Assembly (NCBI RefSeq): GCF_037198285.1
Contig: NZ_CP147243.1
Location: forward strand, 1,178,001-1,242,000
Length of the DNA stretch: 64,000 bases
From: Haladaptatus sp. DJG-WS-42
Lineage (GTDB): Archaea; Halobacteriota; Halobacteria; Halobacteriales; Halococcaceae
Reading direction: 5' to 3'
Shown here: positions 53,801-61,559 of the stretch, in pieces
Layout: each line of letters opens with the position of its first letter
How positions within the stretch are numbered: the first letter of the stretch is position 1
Notes under the pieces: generated by a model
Told to the model about the DNA's origin: nothing
Seen by the model: only the letters and a program-made list of their open reading frames with translations
Database searches by the model: none
Translations under genes and position numbers: made by a program

Positions 53801-54030
53801 GCCGTGTCCAGGAGATGCGAAAGGAGATGGACCTCGACTTAGACGCCTCCATTCGCCTCGACTACGACATCGCAGACGAGCGCATCGCAGACCTCGTCTC
53901 GGTGCATCGAGACCTCATCGCAAACGAGGTTCGCGCCACCGACGTGGGCGCGGTCGAAGACGGCCACCGCAAGGAATGGGACGTCGAAGGCGTCACCATG
54001 ACGCTCGCAATCGAGAAGGCAGACGCCTAA
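50848..54030 (+). CDS. ileS: Isoleucyl-tRNA synthetase
   Basis: 1060 residues, class I synthetase. Signature motifs HMGT (57-60) in PPYTSGAAHMGTTWN and KMSKS in DGRKMSKSVGN (about 604); CP1 editing domain with WTTTPWTIPAN; zinc-binding CRCD-like segments (CWRCDTD, CEECGSD); C-terminal anticodon-binding domain. The enzyme charges tRNA-Ile and hydrolyses Val-tRNA. A TTTAAT box 23-28 bp before ATG 50848 indicates a leaderless mRNA; the frame upstream of it overlaps the previous gene and is not coding. Confidence 0.97.
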   Translation: MSRFADVDDQYDPDAVEERVFSYWDDVDAYEQTKQHRKEAETFFFVDGPPYTSGAAHMGTTWNKTLKDATIRHKRMCGYDVTDRPGYDMHGLPIETKVEEKLGFENKKDIEAFGIENFIDECKEFADDNLEGLQNDFKSFGVWMDWDNPYRTVSPEYMEAAWWGFKQAAERGLVELGKRSINQCPRCETAIADAEVEYDEIESPSIYVKFPLRDREGYLVIWTTTPWTIPANTFVAVGEEMTYQAVKATKDGESEVLYLAEPCVEGALKQGRYDDFEVLEEVTGADMVGWEYDHPLADEVPDHASFEGAGQVYTADYVEADRTGLVHSAPGHGQEDFERGDELGLDIFCPVAGDGTFTEQGGKYEGQFVRDANETVIADLEAKNLLLASDTHRHRYGHCWRCDTDIVFLATDQWFITVSDIKDELLENIEDSEWHPDWARDNRFRDWVENARDWNVSRQRYWGIPIPIWMCDDASCGHLNVIGTREELAARVHEDIDPSDVDLHRPAVDPLTMSCEECGSDAHRVPDVFDVWLDSSVASWGTLDYPSETEQFEELWPADLIMEAHDQTRGWFWSQLGMGTAALGEIPYKEVLMHGFANDKDGRKMSKSVGNVVEPHEAIDRHGSDAMRLFLLSVNPQGEDMRFSWDEMATMQRHLNILWNVFRFPLPYMRMDGFDPEAQTVADVNLDQEDRWLLSRLQSVKQTMAASMDDFRYDRAVGTLIDFIVEDVSRFYIQVVRERMWDEAESDSKTAAYTTFYHALSEVVALLSPFAPFITEEIYQNLTGDEGYDTVHMCDWPEYDEALHNEQLEWEMKVVRAVEEAGSNARQQAERKLRWPVTRIVVDAGDDSIAEAVRSQATLVADRLNARTIEVIDPEESWGELHYSAEADMSLLGPAFGGDAGKVMNALNEARIEVPSLSVLEDAVSDQLGEDISLEEDMVTFVTKTPEGTSAAPFSLEGGAHGTVYVDTTLTEDIESEGYAREVIRRVQEMRKEMDLDLDASIRLDYDIADERIADLVSVHRDLIANEVRATDVGAVEDGHRKEWDVEGVTMTLAIEKADA

Positions 54031-54051
54031 AACAGAACCATCGGCTCTGTT
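54031..54051 (+). terminator. Hairpin directly after ileS
   Basis: AACAGA and TCTGTT pair over nine bases, starting one base after the ileS stop; a run of five T lies about 21 bp further on. Confidence 0.35.
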
Positions 54052-54085
54052 GGAATACGCAGTCGGTGATAGTTTTTCAAGACCG

Positions 54086-54112
54086 TGCTGAATAGAGGGC
54101 GCATATTCAGCA
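54086..54112 (-). repeat. Palindromic repeat copy 1 (inverted orientation)
   Basis: TGCTGAATA and TATTCAGCA are 9-bp perfect arms around GAGGGCGCA. The core GAGGG is the reverse complement of the CCCTC/CCCTT core of copies 2 and 3, so this copy is inverted relative to them. Confidence 0.75.
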
Positions 54113-54195
54113 AAGGCGGTCGGGTCACTCCGGAACTTGACCCCATCTGCGTGCCTGCGGGATACTCTTATCAAATGCTGGTGTGTGGTGCGTAT

Positions 54196-54696
54196 ATGGC
54201 CCTCCAGGACACGCGTTCAATGGGTAAGTCGATACTTCGTCGGTACTGGACAAGTCGAGGCCTCGCGGTCTGGTTGGCGGTGACGTTCCTGGTTGTGGGA
54301 TACGTATATCAAAGTGTCCTCGATGTGATCTCGGCCAGGATACTGCTGTTTGGGTTCCTTCGGGTTACGCCCCTCTTGCTGGGGGTGGTGTTGACACTTG
54401 TCGGTGGTGTTGTCTTTGCAGTATGGTCTGATCGGCCCAGGTATGCAGTCGGTGGGGTCGCGCTCGTGGGCCTTGCTGCCCTGCCGGTTACCCAACAACT
54501 CGGTTGTCCCGGCGTCGGCTGTTCCGGCGTCGAACACTTCCAGATATTTCTGGACTGGACGCTGCTTGGCCCGGCAGTGAGTGCCGGCTTCGGTGCTGGC
54601 CGTTGTGTCTATATCTGCCCCCACACTGTCCACCTCCTCCCCCTCATCCTCGGCTACCTCCTCATCGCTGAGGCGGTTACCAATACCACCTTCTAA
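54196..54696 (+). CDS. Membrane protein of unknown function in the repeat-bounded cassette
   Basis: 166 residues from ATG 54196 with a TCTTATC box about 27-33 bp upstream. Four or five helices (LAVWLAVTFLVVGYVYQSV, VTPLLLGVVLTLVGGVVFAV, YAVGGVALVGLAALPVTQQ, LPLILGYLLIAEAV). Four cysteines stand in two pairs (GCPGVGC and CVYIC), which could form disulfides or bind a metal. Codon use looks less G/C-biased than in neighbours. I know no homologous family. It is bracketed by repeat copies 1 and 2. Confidence 0.55.
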   Translation: MALQDTRSMGKSILRRYWTSRGLAVWLAVTFLVVGYVYQSVLDVISARILLFGFLRVTPLLLGVVLTLVGGVVFAVWSDRPRYAVGGVALVGLAALPVTQQLGCPGVGCSGVEHFQIFLDWTLLGPAVSAGFGAGRCVYICPHTVHLLPLILGYLLIAEAVTNTTF

Positions 54697-54720
54697 CAGT
54701 GGATTGCGGAGAACTTACCG

Positions 54721-54747
54721 TGCTGACTACACCCTCTACCTTCAGCA
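54721..54747 (+). repeat. Palindromic repeat copy 2
   Basis: TGCTGACTACACC followed by CTCTACCTTCAGCA: outer arms TGCTGA/TCAGCA, core CCCTCT. Direct orientation relative to copy 3. Confidence 0.7.
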
Positions 54748-54769
54748 AACATCGTCTGACAGTACTCAG

Positions 54770-55144
54770 TCACTCGTCTTGGACTGTCTTCAAGTCAAGT
54801 CGTGGAGCAAACGATTCGTAGGTCTCGTCGCTCGAAACGATAGTGTCACCATCGGATTCCACGAGATGGAGTGCATCGAAAGGTGTGAATCCGTGGTCTT
54901 CGACGTAGGTTGCAGCTGCGACGACCGTATCCACGTCACCACGCACTTCCAGCAGGGACGCCGCGTTTATGATGACTCGTTCGGTGTCTCGCCCCTCACG
55001 ATACGCAACCATGAGGAGTTCGATGAGTGTGAATTGAGACGTCCACAGTTCGTCCCGGTGGTCACGGTATATGGCCTCTGCGGCGTCACCAAGCCAGTCT
55101 TCGTCCTTGATCAGGGCAAGAAGGAAGTCTGTTTCTGCGTACAT
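54770..55144 (-). CDS. PIN-domain ribonuclease, toxin of a toxin-antitoxin pair
   Basis: 124 residues of the VapC type. Acidic catalytic residues are visible at AETDFLLALIKDED (first Asp), TLIELL (Glu), TPFDALHL (Asp) and IVSSDETYESF (Asp). PIN toxins cleave tRNA or rRNA. The ATG directly follows the stop codon of the upstream AbrB-type antitoxin gene, so translation is coupled. Confidence 0.85.
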   Translation of the reverse strand: MYAETDFLLALIKDEDWLGDAAEAIYRDHRDELWTSQFTLIELLMVAYREGRDTERVIINAASLLEVRGDVDTVVAAATYVEDHGFTPFDALHLVESDGDTIVSSDETYESFAPRLDLKTVQDE

Positions 55145-55375
55145 TCAGCGTCCAGCAGCGTCTAGCGCAGCGTTACGTGCGTCTTGGCGGAGTTCTTCCA
55201 CTGTCTTCTCGACGTCCGCGAACTCAGAACGGAGCGCAGAAAGCGGATCATCCTCGACTGGAATCAACTTGATACCGTCGTGAAGTTGGACGATGTGATA
55301 GCGGTCACCATATCGCTCTCGGATCTCTTTCGGGAGCGTGAGACGGCCACGACCATCCAGCGTTGCCTCAGACAT
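55145..55375 (-). CDS. AbrB/SpoVT-type antitoxin
   Basis: 76 residues. The swapped-hairpin DNA-binding domain is in LDGRGRLTLPKEIRERYG and YHIVQLHDGIKLIPVED; the C-terminal helix (SEFADVEKTVEELRQDARN) should bind and block the PIN toxin. Antitoxin gene first, toxin directly after, as usual. It probably represses its own promoter. Confidence 0.85.
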   Translation of the reverse strand: MSEATLDGRGRLTLPKEIRERYGDRYHIVQLHDGIKLIPVEDDPLSALRSEFADVEKTVEELRQDARNAALDAAGR

Positions 55376-55454
55376 ACGCTCACATAAGGTGGGTAGGGAT
55401 AAGAATATTCCCCAAAAATCGACTGTTTACCCACTCGGAGGGGAGTCTCCCGTT

Positions 55455-55482
55455 TGCTGACTATACCCTTCTATATTCAGCA
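55455..55482 (+). repeat. Palindromic repeat copy 3
   Basis: 28 bp: TGCTGACTATACCC followed by TTCTATATTCAGCA, with TGCTGA/TCAGCA arms that extend through TATA/TATA-like steps. Marks the right end of the A/T-richer segment. Confidence 0.75.
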
Positions 55483-55525
55483 CGCCAATCGGTCACATTC
55501 AGAGGGTTTCAACAGAGCCGAAACG

Positions 55526-56380
55526 TCAGTTTTCGAGCGCCTCGGCAATCGCCGGGGCCACCGTCACGCTGCTCACCGCGCGTTCGATGGTGTCCGTGCC
55601 GTAAATCGCTTCGACGCCGACGCGCGCGAGTTTCGTCTGGGCGTTACTGGCGAGCATCGGGTGGACGCAGGTGACGAAGACGCGATTTGGGGAGCGCCCC
55701 TGGAGGATTTCGATGGACTCGCTCATGGTCGAACCGGTGGCGATGATGTCGTCGACGAGCACCACGTCGCGCCCCGACACGTCGGTGTCGCTCGGGGTGA
55801 TGTCCACTTCGCTCCCCGAGAGGCGCTTTTTGACGAAGTAGTCGGTGTCGCCTGTGCCGTGGGCGTCGCGCACGGATGCGGCGAGGTCGATGGCTCCCTC
55901 GTCGGGCGCGAGGAAGACGGGATTTTCGAGGTCTGCGGGCAGGGCGTTTGCGAGTTGCGGCGCGGCGTCCACGGAGGTACAGGGAACGGAGAAAAAGTCA
56001 CAGAGAAGTTGTTCGTGCGGGTTGACGGTGATGACCCGGTCGGTTCCGGTGGAGATAGCGCGGGCCATCGCGCGGGCGGAGACGGGTTGGCCCGGTTTGA
56101 ACGACTGGTCTTGTCGGCCGTAGCCCATGTACGGGATGACGGTGACGATTTCTGTCGCCCCGGCTTCGCGGGCGGCGTCTTGGAGTTGGAGCAGTTCGAC
56201 GTGTGCGTCGCTCGATACGGTTGAAGAGACGATGATGGCGCGTTCAGCGTCGAAGTCGCCGACAGACGCGAGCAGTTCACCGTCCGGGAAGTGTTCGGTC
56301 GCGGACATCGCAAGTGGTTCGCCCAGCTCGGCTGCGAGTGCCGCTGCGAGCGCCTGCGACGCCGACCCACTGACAATCAT
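55526..56380 (-). CDS. prs: Ribose-phosphate pyrophosphokinase (PRPP synthetase)
   Basis: 284 residues from ATG 56380, archaeal short form. Conserved parts: FPDGELLASVGD, ATP loop TVIPYMGYGRQDQSF, metal site TVNPHEQLLCDFF, and the PRPP-binding loop DVVLVDDIIATGSTM (205-219). It makes PRPP for nucleotide and histidine synthesis (hisI is at 61165). The coding frame extends upstream of the ATG without homology. Confidence 0.95.
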   Translation of the reverse strand: MIVSGSASQALAAALAAELGEPLAMSATEHFPDGELLASVGDFDAERAIIVSSTVSSDAHVELLQLQDAAREAGATEIVTVIPYMGYGRQDQSFKPGQPVSARAMARAISTGTDRVITVNPHEQLLCDFFSVPCTSVDAAPQLANALPADLENPVFLAPDEGAIDLAASVRDAHGTGDTDYFVKKRLSGSEVDITPSDTDVSGRDVVLVDDIIATGSTMSESIEILQGRSPNRVFVTCVHPMLASNAQTKLARVGVEAIYGTDTIERAVSSVTVAPAIAEALEN

Positions 56381-56423
56381 AGTCGAAGGGTACACCCAGG
56401 GCATCAACCCATTTTCGGTCCCG

Positions 56424-57203
56424 CTACAGCACGCAGAGTGCGTGCACGTCACGCAGGCCAAGCGGGTAGGTGCGCCAGCCGTCGCCCGCATCGAGGAGGA
56501 AGGTTCCGTCTACCGTGGCCGCGTAGGTGGCCGCGTCGTAGGCTACATCAGCCACCTGTCCCGAGACGGGAAGCGAGACGGGTTCCCACTCGTCGTTGTG
56601 GGCGTAAAACTGGTCTGCGGTGGCGGCGTGCGCCCGGCCGTCTGCGGCGGTGGCGACCATGGAGAAATCACCGGAAAGCGCGTCCATCCAACCGTTTCCG
56701 AGATAGTAGAGCCCATCTGCGGTGGCGGCGTGGGGCGTCCCGTCGGTGCTCACGTCGCGCACCGAGGTGAGGCCGGCTTCGATGCAGTCTGCGGTGGTGA
56801 CCTGACAGACGCCCGCGTCGGTGGCGACGAGGTTGCTCGAAATCGCGTTGATTCGGGCGTCGAGTTTCGCGATGACCGTCCAGCCGGCGTCGAAGCGCGC
56901 GAGCGTCCCGTCTGGAGCGCCGGCGAGCAGGACACCGTCGCTGAATCGGACGGCGGTTGCAGGGCCGAAGTCGGTTCCCTCGAAGTCGTCACCGTCGTGG
57001 AGCAGTACGTCTTCGTCAGTGGCGACCGCCACCTGTTCGTCGCTCGTCGCTACGTCGCGGGCGGTACACTGCGCGAAGAGTTCTATCTGCCCGACCTGTT
57101 CGCCCGCAAGAGAGACGGCAGCAACGCCAATGTCGGTGGCCGCGAGGACGACGGTCTTGCCCGTCTTTTCCCCAAACACTCGTTTTTCCTCGAGGCTTTG
57201 CAT
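56424..57203 (-). CDS. Beta-propeller-like protein (HVO_0234 family)
   Basis: 259 residues from ATG 57203. Repeating short beta units each ending in variants of VATDxGVxxV or AATADGLYYLG can be seen at least five times, as in a beta propeller (TVVLAATDIGVAAVS, VAVATDEDVLLHDG, VLLAGAPDGTLARF, LVATDAGVCQV, AATVDGTFLLD). I recognise it as the haloarchaeal HVO_0234-type family next to prs. No signal peptide, so cytoplasmic. Role unknown. Confidence 0.8.
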   Translation of the reverse strand: MQSLEEKRVFGEKTGKTVVLAATDIGVAAVSLAGEQVGQIELFAQCTARDVATSDEQVAVATDEDVLLHDGDDFEGTDFGPATAVRFSDGVLLAGAPDGTLARFDAGWTVIAKLDARINAISSNLVATDAGVCQVTTADCIEAGLTSVRDVSTDGTPHAATADGLYYLGNGWMDALSGDFSMVATAADGRAHAATADQFYAHNDEWEPVSLPVSGQVADVAYDAATYAATVDGTFLLDAGDGWRTYPLGLRDVHALCVL

Positions 57204-57248
57204 ACCTGACACACGAACCGGCGGCAGTGAAAACGGTTGTGGAACGGG

Positions 57249-57359
57249 TCAGAACGCCATGATGACGAGCATGACGGCGAAAAACGCCGGGTCGCGGAGG
57301 ACGAGTACGCCCAGTCCGGCGAACAGGAGTCCCGCGAGAACGAGGCCGAAGTTGACCAT
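57249..57359 (-). CDS. Tiny membrane protein, 36 residues
   Basis: Starting ATG 57359: one long or two short helices (FGLVLAGLLFAGLGVLVL and FFAVMLVIMAF) around RDPA. A short protein of this type next to the propeller gene is common in haloarchaea as I recall. The frame further upstream is unsupported. Confidence 0.5.
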   Translation of the reverse strand: MVNFGLVLAGLLFAGLGVLVLRDPAFFAVMLVIMAF

Positions 57360-57433
57360 GCGCCGACTGCTCGCGGTGTCGTGTCGAATCTGAGACACCA
57401 CGCTTCTTTGTACTGGTCGTGTGATAGTCGGGT

Positions 57434-57622
57434 ATGGCAAACACCCCGACGTTCGAACTGTTCAAAGACGCCGCAGGTGAGTGGCGCTGGCGGCTCGTCG
57501 CCTCGAACGGCAACATCATCGCAGACAGCGGCGAAGGCTACCAAACCAAACAGGGGGCAGAGCGCGGGATTGAGAGCGTGAAGAAAAACGCCGCTCGCGC
57601 GAACATCGACGTACTCGATTGA
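57434..57622 (+). CDS. DUF1508 (YegP-like, HVO_2922-type) small protein
   Basis: 62 residues: FELFKDAAGEWRWRLVASNG, then NIIADSGEGYQTKQGAERGIESVKKNA. This is a single DUF1508 unit of one beta sheet and a helix, known across bacteria and haloarchaea; function unknown. Confidence 0.88.
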   Translation: MANTPTFELFKDAAGEWRWRLVASNGNIIADSGEGYQTKQGAERGIESVKKNAARANIDVLD

Positions 57623-57669
57623 GCAATCTATGCCCAATTCCGCAGAAAACAGCCGTTTGAGCGGTTCTT

Positions 57670-57713
57670 CCCCTCGAACAGGCGAACACCCGGAAAACCA
57701 CCAATTCGAGGGG
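57670..57713. other. 9-bp inverted repeat in the leader-side intergenic region
   Basis: CCCCTCGAA (57670-57678) and TTCGAGGGG (57705-57713) pair perfectly over 26 bases. It lies after the DUF1508 gene and about 50 bp before the exchanger TATA box; it may terminate the former or regulate the latter. Confidence 0.4.
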
Positions 57714-57762
57714 TTCAGCGCTGCTCGCTTCTGAAATTGGCAGGAACACCGATAGCTTGTGG

Positions 57763-57770
57763 ATTATATA
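57763..57770 (+). promoter_or_regulatory. TATA box of the cation exchanger
   Basis: ATTATATA; transcription would begin near 57790-57795, giving a leader of about 85 bases, long for a haloarchaeon. Confidence 0.5.
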
Positions 57771-57815
57771 CGAGACGCCCCTCGACACGGACGAGACACA
57801 CTACTCGAGACAGAC

Positions 57816-57881
57816 ATGATACGCGTATCACCCGCGTGCCAGTGGAAGGCAGGCGACGAGGAGGAACGAATCGACAGATGA
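57816..57881 (+). CDS. Possible 21-codon leader ORF coupled to the exchanger
   Basis: Starts ATG 57816 inside the predicted leader and stops at TGA 57879-57881, overlapping the exchanger ATG as ATGA. The peptide would be hydrophilic and acidic near its end. The overlap and position suggest translational coupling; expression is not shown. Confidence 0.4.
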   Translation: MIRVSPACQWKAGDEEERIDR

Positions 57882-59206
57882 AACGACAAGCACTCGGTGC
57901 GATCGCAGCAACCGTCGCGCTCACGCTGCCGTGGGTCGCGGTGTGGCTGGGCGTGATTCCGTCGCTCTCGACGATGGCGACCGTCGCCGTGAGCGGCCTC
58001 GCCGTCCTCGGCGCGTCCTTCCTGCTCGCGTGGGGGGCAGAAACCGCAGAGAAAGACGTGCCCCGGGCGTTCGCCATCGCCATCTTGGCGGTGCTCGCCG
58101 TTGCGCCCGAATACGCGGTTGACGCCCTTTATGCGTGGAACGCAGGTGTGTTTGCGGGCACCGAACGCGGTATCGAAGCCGGGAACCTCGCCGTGGCGAA
58201 CATGACCGGTGCGAACCGCATCCTCATTGGCCTCGGCTGGGCCGGGATTGCGCTGTTCACTATCTTCCGCAGTGGCTCTGACAAAGACCCCGCCGTCGAG
58301 CGTCGCAGCGGCTTCCTCACAGACGTCGTGAAACTCGACCGCGACATCGGCCTCGAAATCGTTTTCCTGCTCGCCGCGACGATGTGGGCATTCCTCGTCC
58401 CACTCGGCGGCGGCATCGACATCTTCGACATGGCATTCCTCGTTGGCCTCTACATCGCCTACATCCTCATCGTCCTCAAAGGCGACATAGAGACCGAAGA
58501 GCACGACGTGGGCGTGCCCGCCTACCTCCAAACATTCCCGAAGGGAAAGCGCATCGCGGCGGTCATCACACTGTTCGCGTTCTCCGGCTTGATGATTTTC
58601 ACCGCCGTTGAACCGTTCGCCCACGGGCTTGAGGAACTCGGCACCTCCATTGGCATCCCGTCGTTCTTCATGATTCAGTGGATTGCGCCGCTCGCCTCTG
58701 AGTCGCCGGAACTCATCGTCGTCGCCTACCTCGTGAACAAGGCGCGTTCGACCGCTGGGTTCAACGCGCTCATCTCCTCGAAACTCAACCAGTGGACGCT
58801 CCTTATCGGGACGCTCGTGGTCGTCTACTCCATCGCGCTTGGCACCTACGGCGCGCTCCCATTCGACCAGAAGCAGTCGGGCGAAATCTGGCTGACCGCA
58901 GCCCAGTCATTCTTCGCCATCGCGCTGCTCGTGAACTTCGAGATTTCGGTGCGCGAAGCGATTGCCCTGCTCGTGTTGTTCGTCTCGCAGGTCGTCATCG
59001 AGTTCCTGCTCATCCGTGAGGCCATCACGCTCTCGATTTCGAGCTACGAACTCCTGCTTGCCTACACGGGGCTCTACATCGTCCTCGGCGTTGGCCTGTT
59101 CGTCGCCCGGCGGAGGGCCTTCCGCGGCATTCTCCAGCAGACCGCTGGCACGGTTGGTGAGGCGCTCGGAAGCGGGAGCAGCGCTCCGGTGAGTTCGGAC
59201 GACTGA
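57878..59206 (+). CDS. Sodium/calcium exchanger family (CaCA) antiporter
   Basis: 442 residues, about ten to eleven helices. The two alpha repeats are seen at VAPEYAVDALYAWN with NMTGANRILIGLGW, and at ASESPELIVVAYLV with FNALISSKLNQWTLLIG, acidic and Asn/Ser residues that form the cation site. A polar loop in the middle (GDIETEEHDVGVPAYLQTFPKG) is cytoplasmic. ATG 57878 fits a GGAGG site upstream and the leader-ORF overlap. A T-run follows the stop. Confidence 0.85.
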   Translation: MKRQALGAIAATVALTLPWVAVWLGVIPSLSTMATVAVSGLAVLGASFLLAWGAETAEKDVPRAFAIAILAVLAVAPEYAVDALYAWNAGVFAGTERGIEAGNLAVANMTGANRILIGLGWAGIALFTIFRSGSDKDPAVERRSGFLTDVVKLDRDIGLEIVFLLAATMWAFLVPLGGGIDIFDMAFLVGLYIAYILIVLKGDIETEEHDVGVPAYLQTFPKGKRIAAVITLFAFSGLMIFTAVEPFAHGLEELGTSIGIPSFFMIQWIAPLASESPELIVVAYLVNKARSTAGFNALISSKLNQWTLLIGTLVVVYSIALGTYGALPFDQKQSGEIWLTAAQSFFAIALLVNFEISVREAIALLVLFVSQVVIEFLLIREAITLSISSYELLLAYTGLYIVLGVGLFVARRRAFRGILQQTAGTVGEALGSGSSAPVSSDD

Positions 59207-59213
59207 GAATCGC

Positions 59214-59218
59214 TTTTT
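59214..59218 (+). terminator. T-run after the exchanger gene
   Basis: TTTTT eight bases after the stop codon. Confidence 0.35.
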
Positions 59219-59245
59219 CTAGTATCCAAGCGTCAGATATGCGAA

Positions 59246-59623
59246 TCAGCGCGACGAAATCCACTTTCGAATCGCGCGATGTTCGATGATGGTAAATCCG
59301 AGGCAGACGACGAAGCCAGCGACCGTGTGCAGTTCCAGTCCTTCTCCTAACAGTAGAAAGCCAGCGACGCCCGCGATGACGGGGTCTAAGTACGCAAGCA
59401 GGGTCGTTCGGTTCGACCCAATCCGTCGGATGAGTTCGAAGTAGAGCACGTAGCCGCCGACGGAGACGGCCGTCCCGAGATAGAGCAGCGAGACAATCGC
59501 GCTCTGTGTCCACACGATATCGGAAGCGCGCTCACCAGCGAGGAAGCTCGTCGCGTAGATGCCGAGACCACCGAGCGCCATTACCAACGTCGTGTGGGGA
59601 ACTATCTTCAAACCTCTCTCCAA
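59246..59623 (-). pseudogene. Truncated EamA/DMT-family transporter
   Basis: Only the last 125 codons of a drug/metabolite transporter remain: four helices including GTAVSVGGYVLYFELIRR, NRTTLLAYLDPVIAGVAGFLL and LHTVAGFVVCLGF, matching the second EamA repeat. A functional DMT protein needs about ten helices (around 300 residues). Upstream of 59600 the homology stops and no matching N-terminal half is found in any frame. I infer a deletion remnant. Confidence 0.75.
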
Positions 59624-59776
59624 GGCGCCGAGGGACTCAGCTGTTCGGCGTTTTATATCCCGACTACTAGTTTATCACCACGCTCGCAAGCTGCTGTCGA
59701 ATCCTGCCCGAGACTGCCACACACCCGCCGGAGAACGTCGCAAGGCTTTCAATCCGCCCGTGCTACAGTTCAGTCA

Positions 59777-61171
59777 ATGAAAGTATTCGGGTCGAGTGGC
59801 ACCCGTGGGGTGGCGAACATCGAACTCACGCCCTCGTTTGCCCTGCGCGTCGCCGCGGCCGCTGGAACGGTCTGGAGCGCAGACCGCGTCGCCGTGGGCC
59901 GAGACACACGAACCACCGGACGCATGCTCGCAGACGCCGCCGCGAGCGGCCTTGCGAGCACCGGGGCGAACGTAGACCGCCTCGGTATCATCCCGACGCC
60001 GGGCTTACAGGCATATGCCGAGCGCGAGGGCGTCCCCGCGCTCATGATTACGGCGAGCCACAACCCGCCAGAGTACAACGGCATCAAACTCATCGGCGAC
60101 GACGGCGTTGAACTCTCGAGACACCAACTCGAACGCGTCGAAGGAACCATTCTCGGCGAGAAGTTCGACAAGATTTCGTGGGACGAAACGGGAACCACCC
60201 GCGTCGTCGATGGGGCACGCGAGGCCTACGTCGAAGAACTCCTCGACTCGGTTAACCGCGAGGCAATCGCCGAGGCCAATCTGACCGTCGCGCTCGACCC
60301 GGGCCACGGGGCGGGTTCGCTCACGAGCCCCGACTTCTTCCGCGAACTCGGCTGTGAGGTCGTGACCGTAAACGCCCAACCGGACGGCTTCTTCCCCGGG
60401 CGCGACCCCGAGCCAATCCCCGAAAATCTCGCAGACCTCGGCCGCCTCGTCCGCGCAGCGGAGGCGGACATCGGCATCGCCCACGACGGCGACGCAGACC
60501 GCGCCATCTTCTACGACGAAAAAGGGCGCTACATCGAAGGCGACGCAACGCTCGCCGCACTCGCAGGGGCCGAACTCACGCCCGAAGACGCCACTGTTTC
60601 TGCGGTGAACGTCTCCCAGCGCCTCGTCGACTTGACCACCGAAATTGGGGCGACTCTCGAGCTCACGCCCGTTGGCAGTACGAACATCATCACGCGCATC
60701 GAAGAACTCCAGCGCGGCGACGTCCACGTCCCGGTCGCTGGTGAGGGCAACGGCGGCGTGTTGTTCCCCGACTACCGACTCGCCCGCGACGGCGCGTACA
60801 CCGCCGCGAAGTTCCTCGAACTGCTCACAGACAGCACCGCGAGCGAGGTCGTAAAACGCTTCGAGGGCTACGAAAACATCCGGACGAAGATTCACTACGA
60901 CTCGGACGCCGAGTACGACGCGATGCTGTACGCCGCAGAACAGCAGGCAGAGAAAGCGTCTGCGGAGCTTTCGACCATCGACGGCTTCCGTCTCGATTAC
61001 GGCGATGCGTGGGTGCTCGTCCGACCGAGCGGCACGGAACCACTCATCCGCATCTACGCCGAAGCCCGCGGCATTCACCGCGCACAAGAGCTCGCAGACG
61101 GGATGTACGACGCGCTGATTGCGGCGAAAGCAGAAGCCACGGCAGACGAGAAAGAAGAAGCGGCTCAGTAA
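59777..61171 (+). CDS. glmM: Phosphoglucosamine mutase (GlmM-type phosphohexomutase)
   Basis: 464 residues from ATG 59777. [11 protein letters not shown] at the N-terminus, catalytic serine loop [11 protein letters not shown] (Ser94), metal loop DGDADRA (237-243), sugar loop GEGNGG and phosphate loop RPSGTEP. Interconverts glucosamine-6-P and -1-P for UDP-GlcNAc; archaeal members can also act on glucose or mannose phosphates. The C-terminus is Glu/Lys-rich. The last 7 bp overlap hisI on the other strand. Confidence 0.9.
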   Translation: MKVFGSSGTRGVANIELTPSFALRVAAAAGTVWSADRVAVGRDTRTTGRMLADAAASGLASTGANVDRLGIIPTPGLQAYAEREGVPALMITASHNPPEYNGIKLIGDDGVELSRHQLERVEGTILGEKFDKISWDETGTTRVVDGAREAYVEELLDSVNREAIAEANLTVALDPGHGAGSLTSPDFFRELGCEVVTVNAQPDGFFPGRDPEPIPENLADLGRLVRAAEADIGIAHDGDADRAIFYDEKGRYIEGDATLAALAGAELTPEDATVSAVNVSQRLVDLTTEIGATLELTPVGSTNIITRIEELQRGDVHVPVAGEGNGGVLFPDYRLARDGAYTAAKFLELLTDSTASEVVKRFEGYENIRTKIHYDSDAEYDAMLYAAEQQAEKASAELSTIDGFRLDYGDAWVLVRPSGTEPLIRIYAEARGIHRAQELADGMYDALIAAKAEATADEKEEAAQ

Positions 61172-61524
61172 ACCTCGTCCGGGTCGAACGCCTTTTCGCC
61201 GACCACCTCACCCGAGAGCGTGCGGTAAAAACAGGATTTGTAGCCCGTGTGGCACGCCCCGCCGCCGTCTTGCTGGACGAGGTAGAGCAGCGTGTCGCCG
61301 TCACAATCGACGCGAATCTCGGAGACGTGCTGGACGTGCCCGCTGGTTCCCCCCTTCTTCCAGAGTTCGTCGCGAGAGCGCGAGTAGTAGTGGGCGAGCC
61401 CGGTTTCGTCGGTTTTGGCGACAGCTTCTTCGGTGACGTAGGCGAGCATCAGCACCTCGCCGGTGTCGTCGTCCTGCGCGATGGCGGGGAGCAACTCGTT
61501 GTCGTCGAACGCGAGGTCAATCAT
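61165..61524 (-). CDS. hisI: Phosphoribosyl-AMP cyclohydrolase
   Basis: 119 residues, stand-alone His[14 protein letters not shown], the Mg site VDCDGDTLL and zinc/catalytic motif [13 protein letters not shown] are all present. Third step of histidine synthesis. ATG 61524. Convergent overlap with glmM. Confidence 0.95.
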   Translation of the reverse strand: MIDLAFDDNELLPAIAQDDDTGEVLMLAYVTEEAVAKTDETGLAHYYSRSRDELWKKGGTSGHVQHVSEIRVDCDGDTLLYLVQQDGGGACHTGYKSCFYRTLSGEVVGEKAFDPDEVY

Positions 61525-61559
61525 AGTCGGGAGAAGGGAGGAAGTGGCTTTGAGTCTTT

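Noticed and set aside
54086-55482. CRISPR array
   Set aside because: Three repeats, irregularly spaced by about 600-700 bp with genes between, one inverted, and no cas genes nearby.
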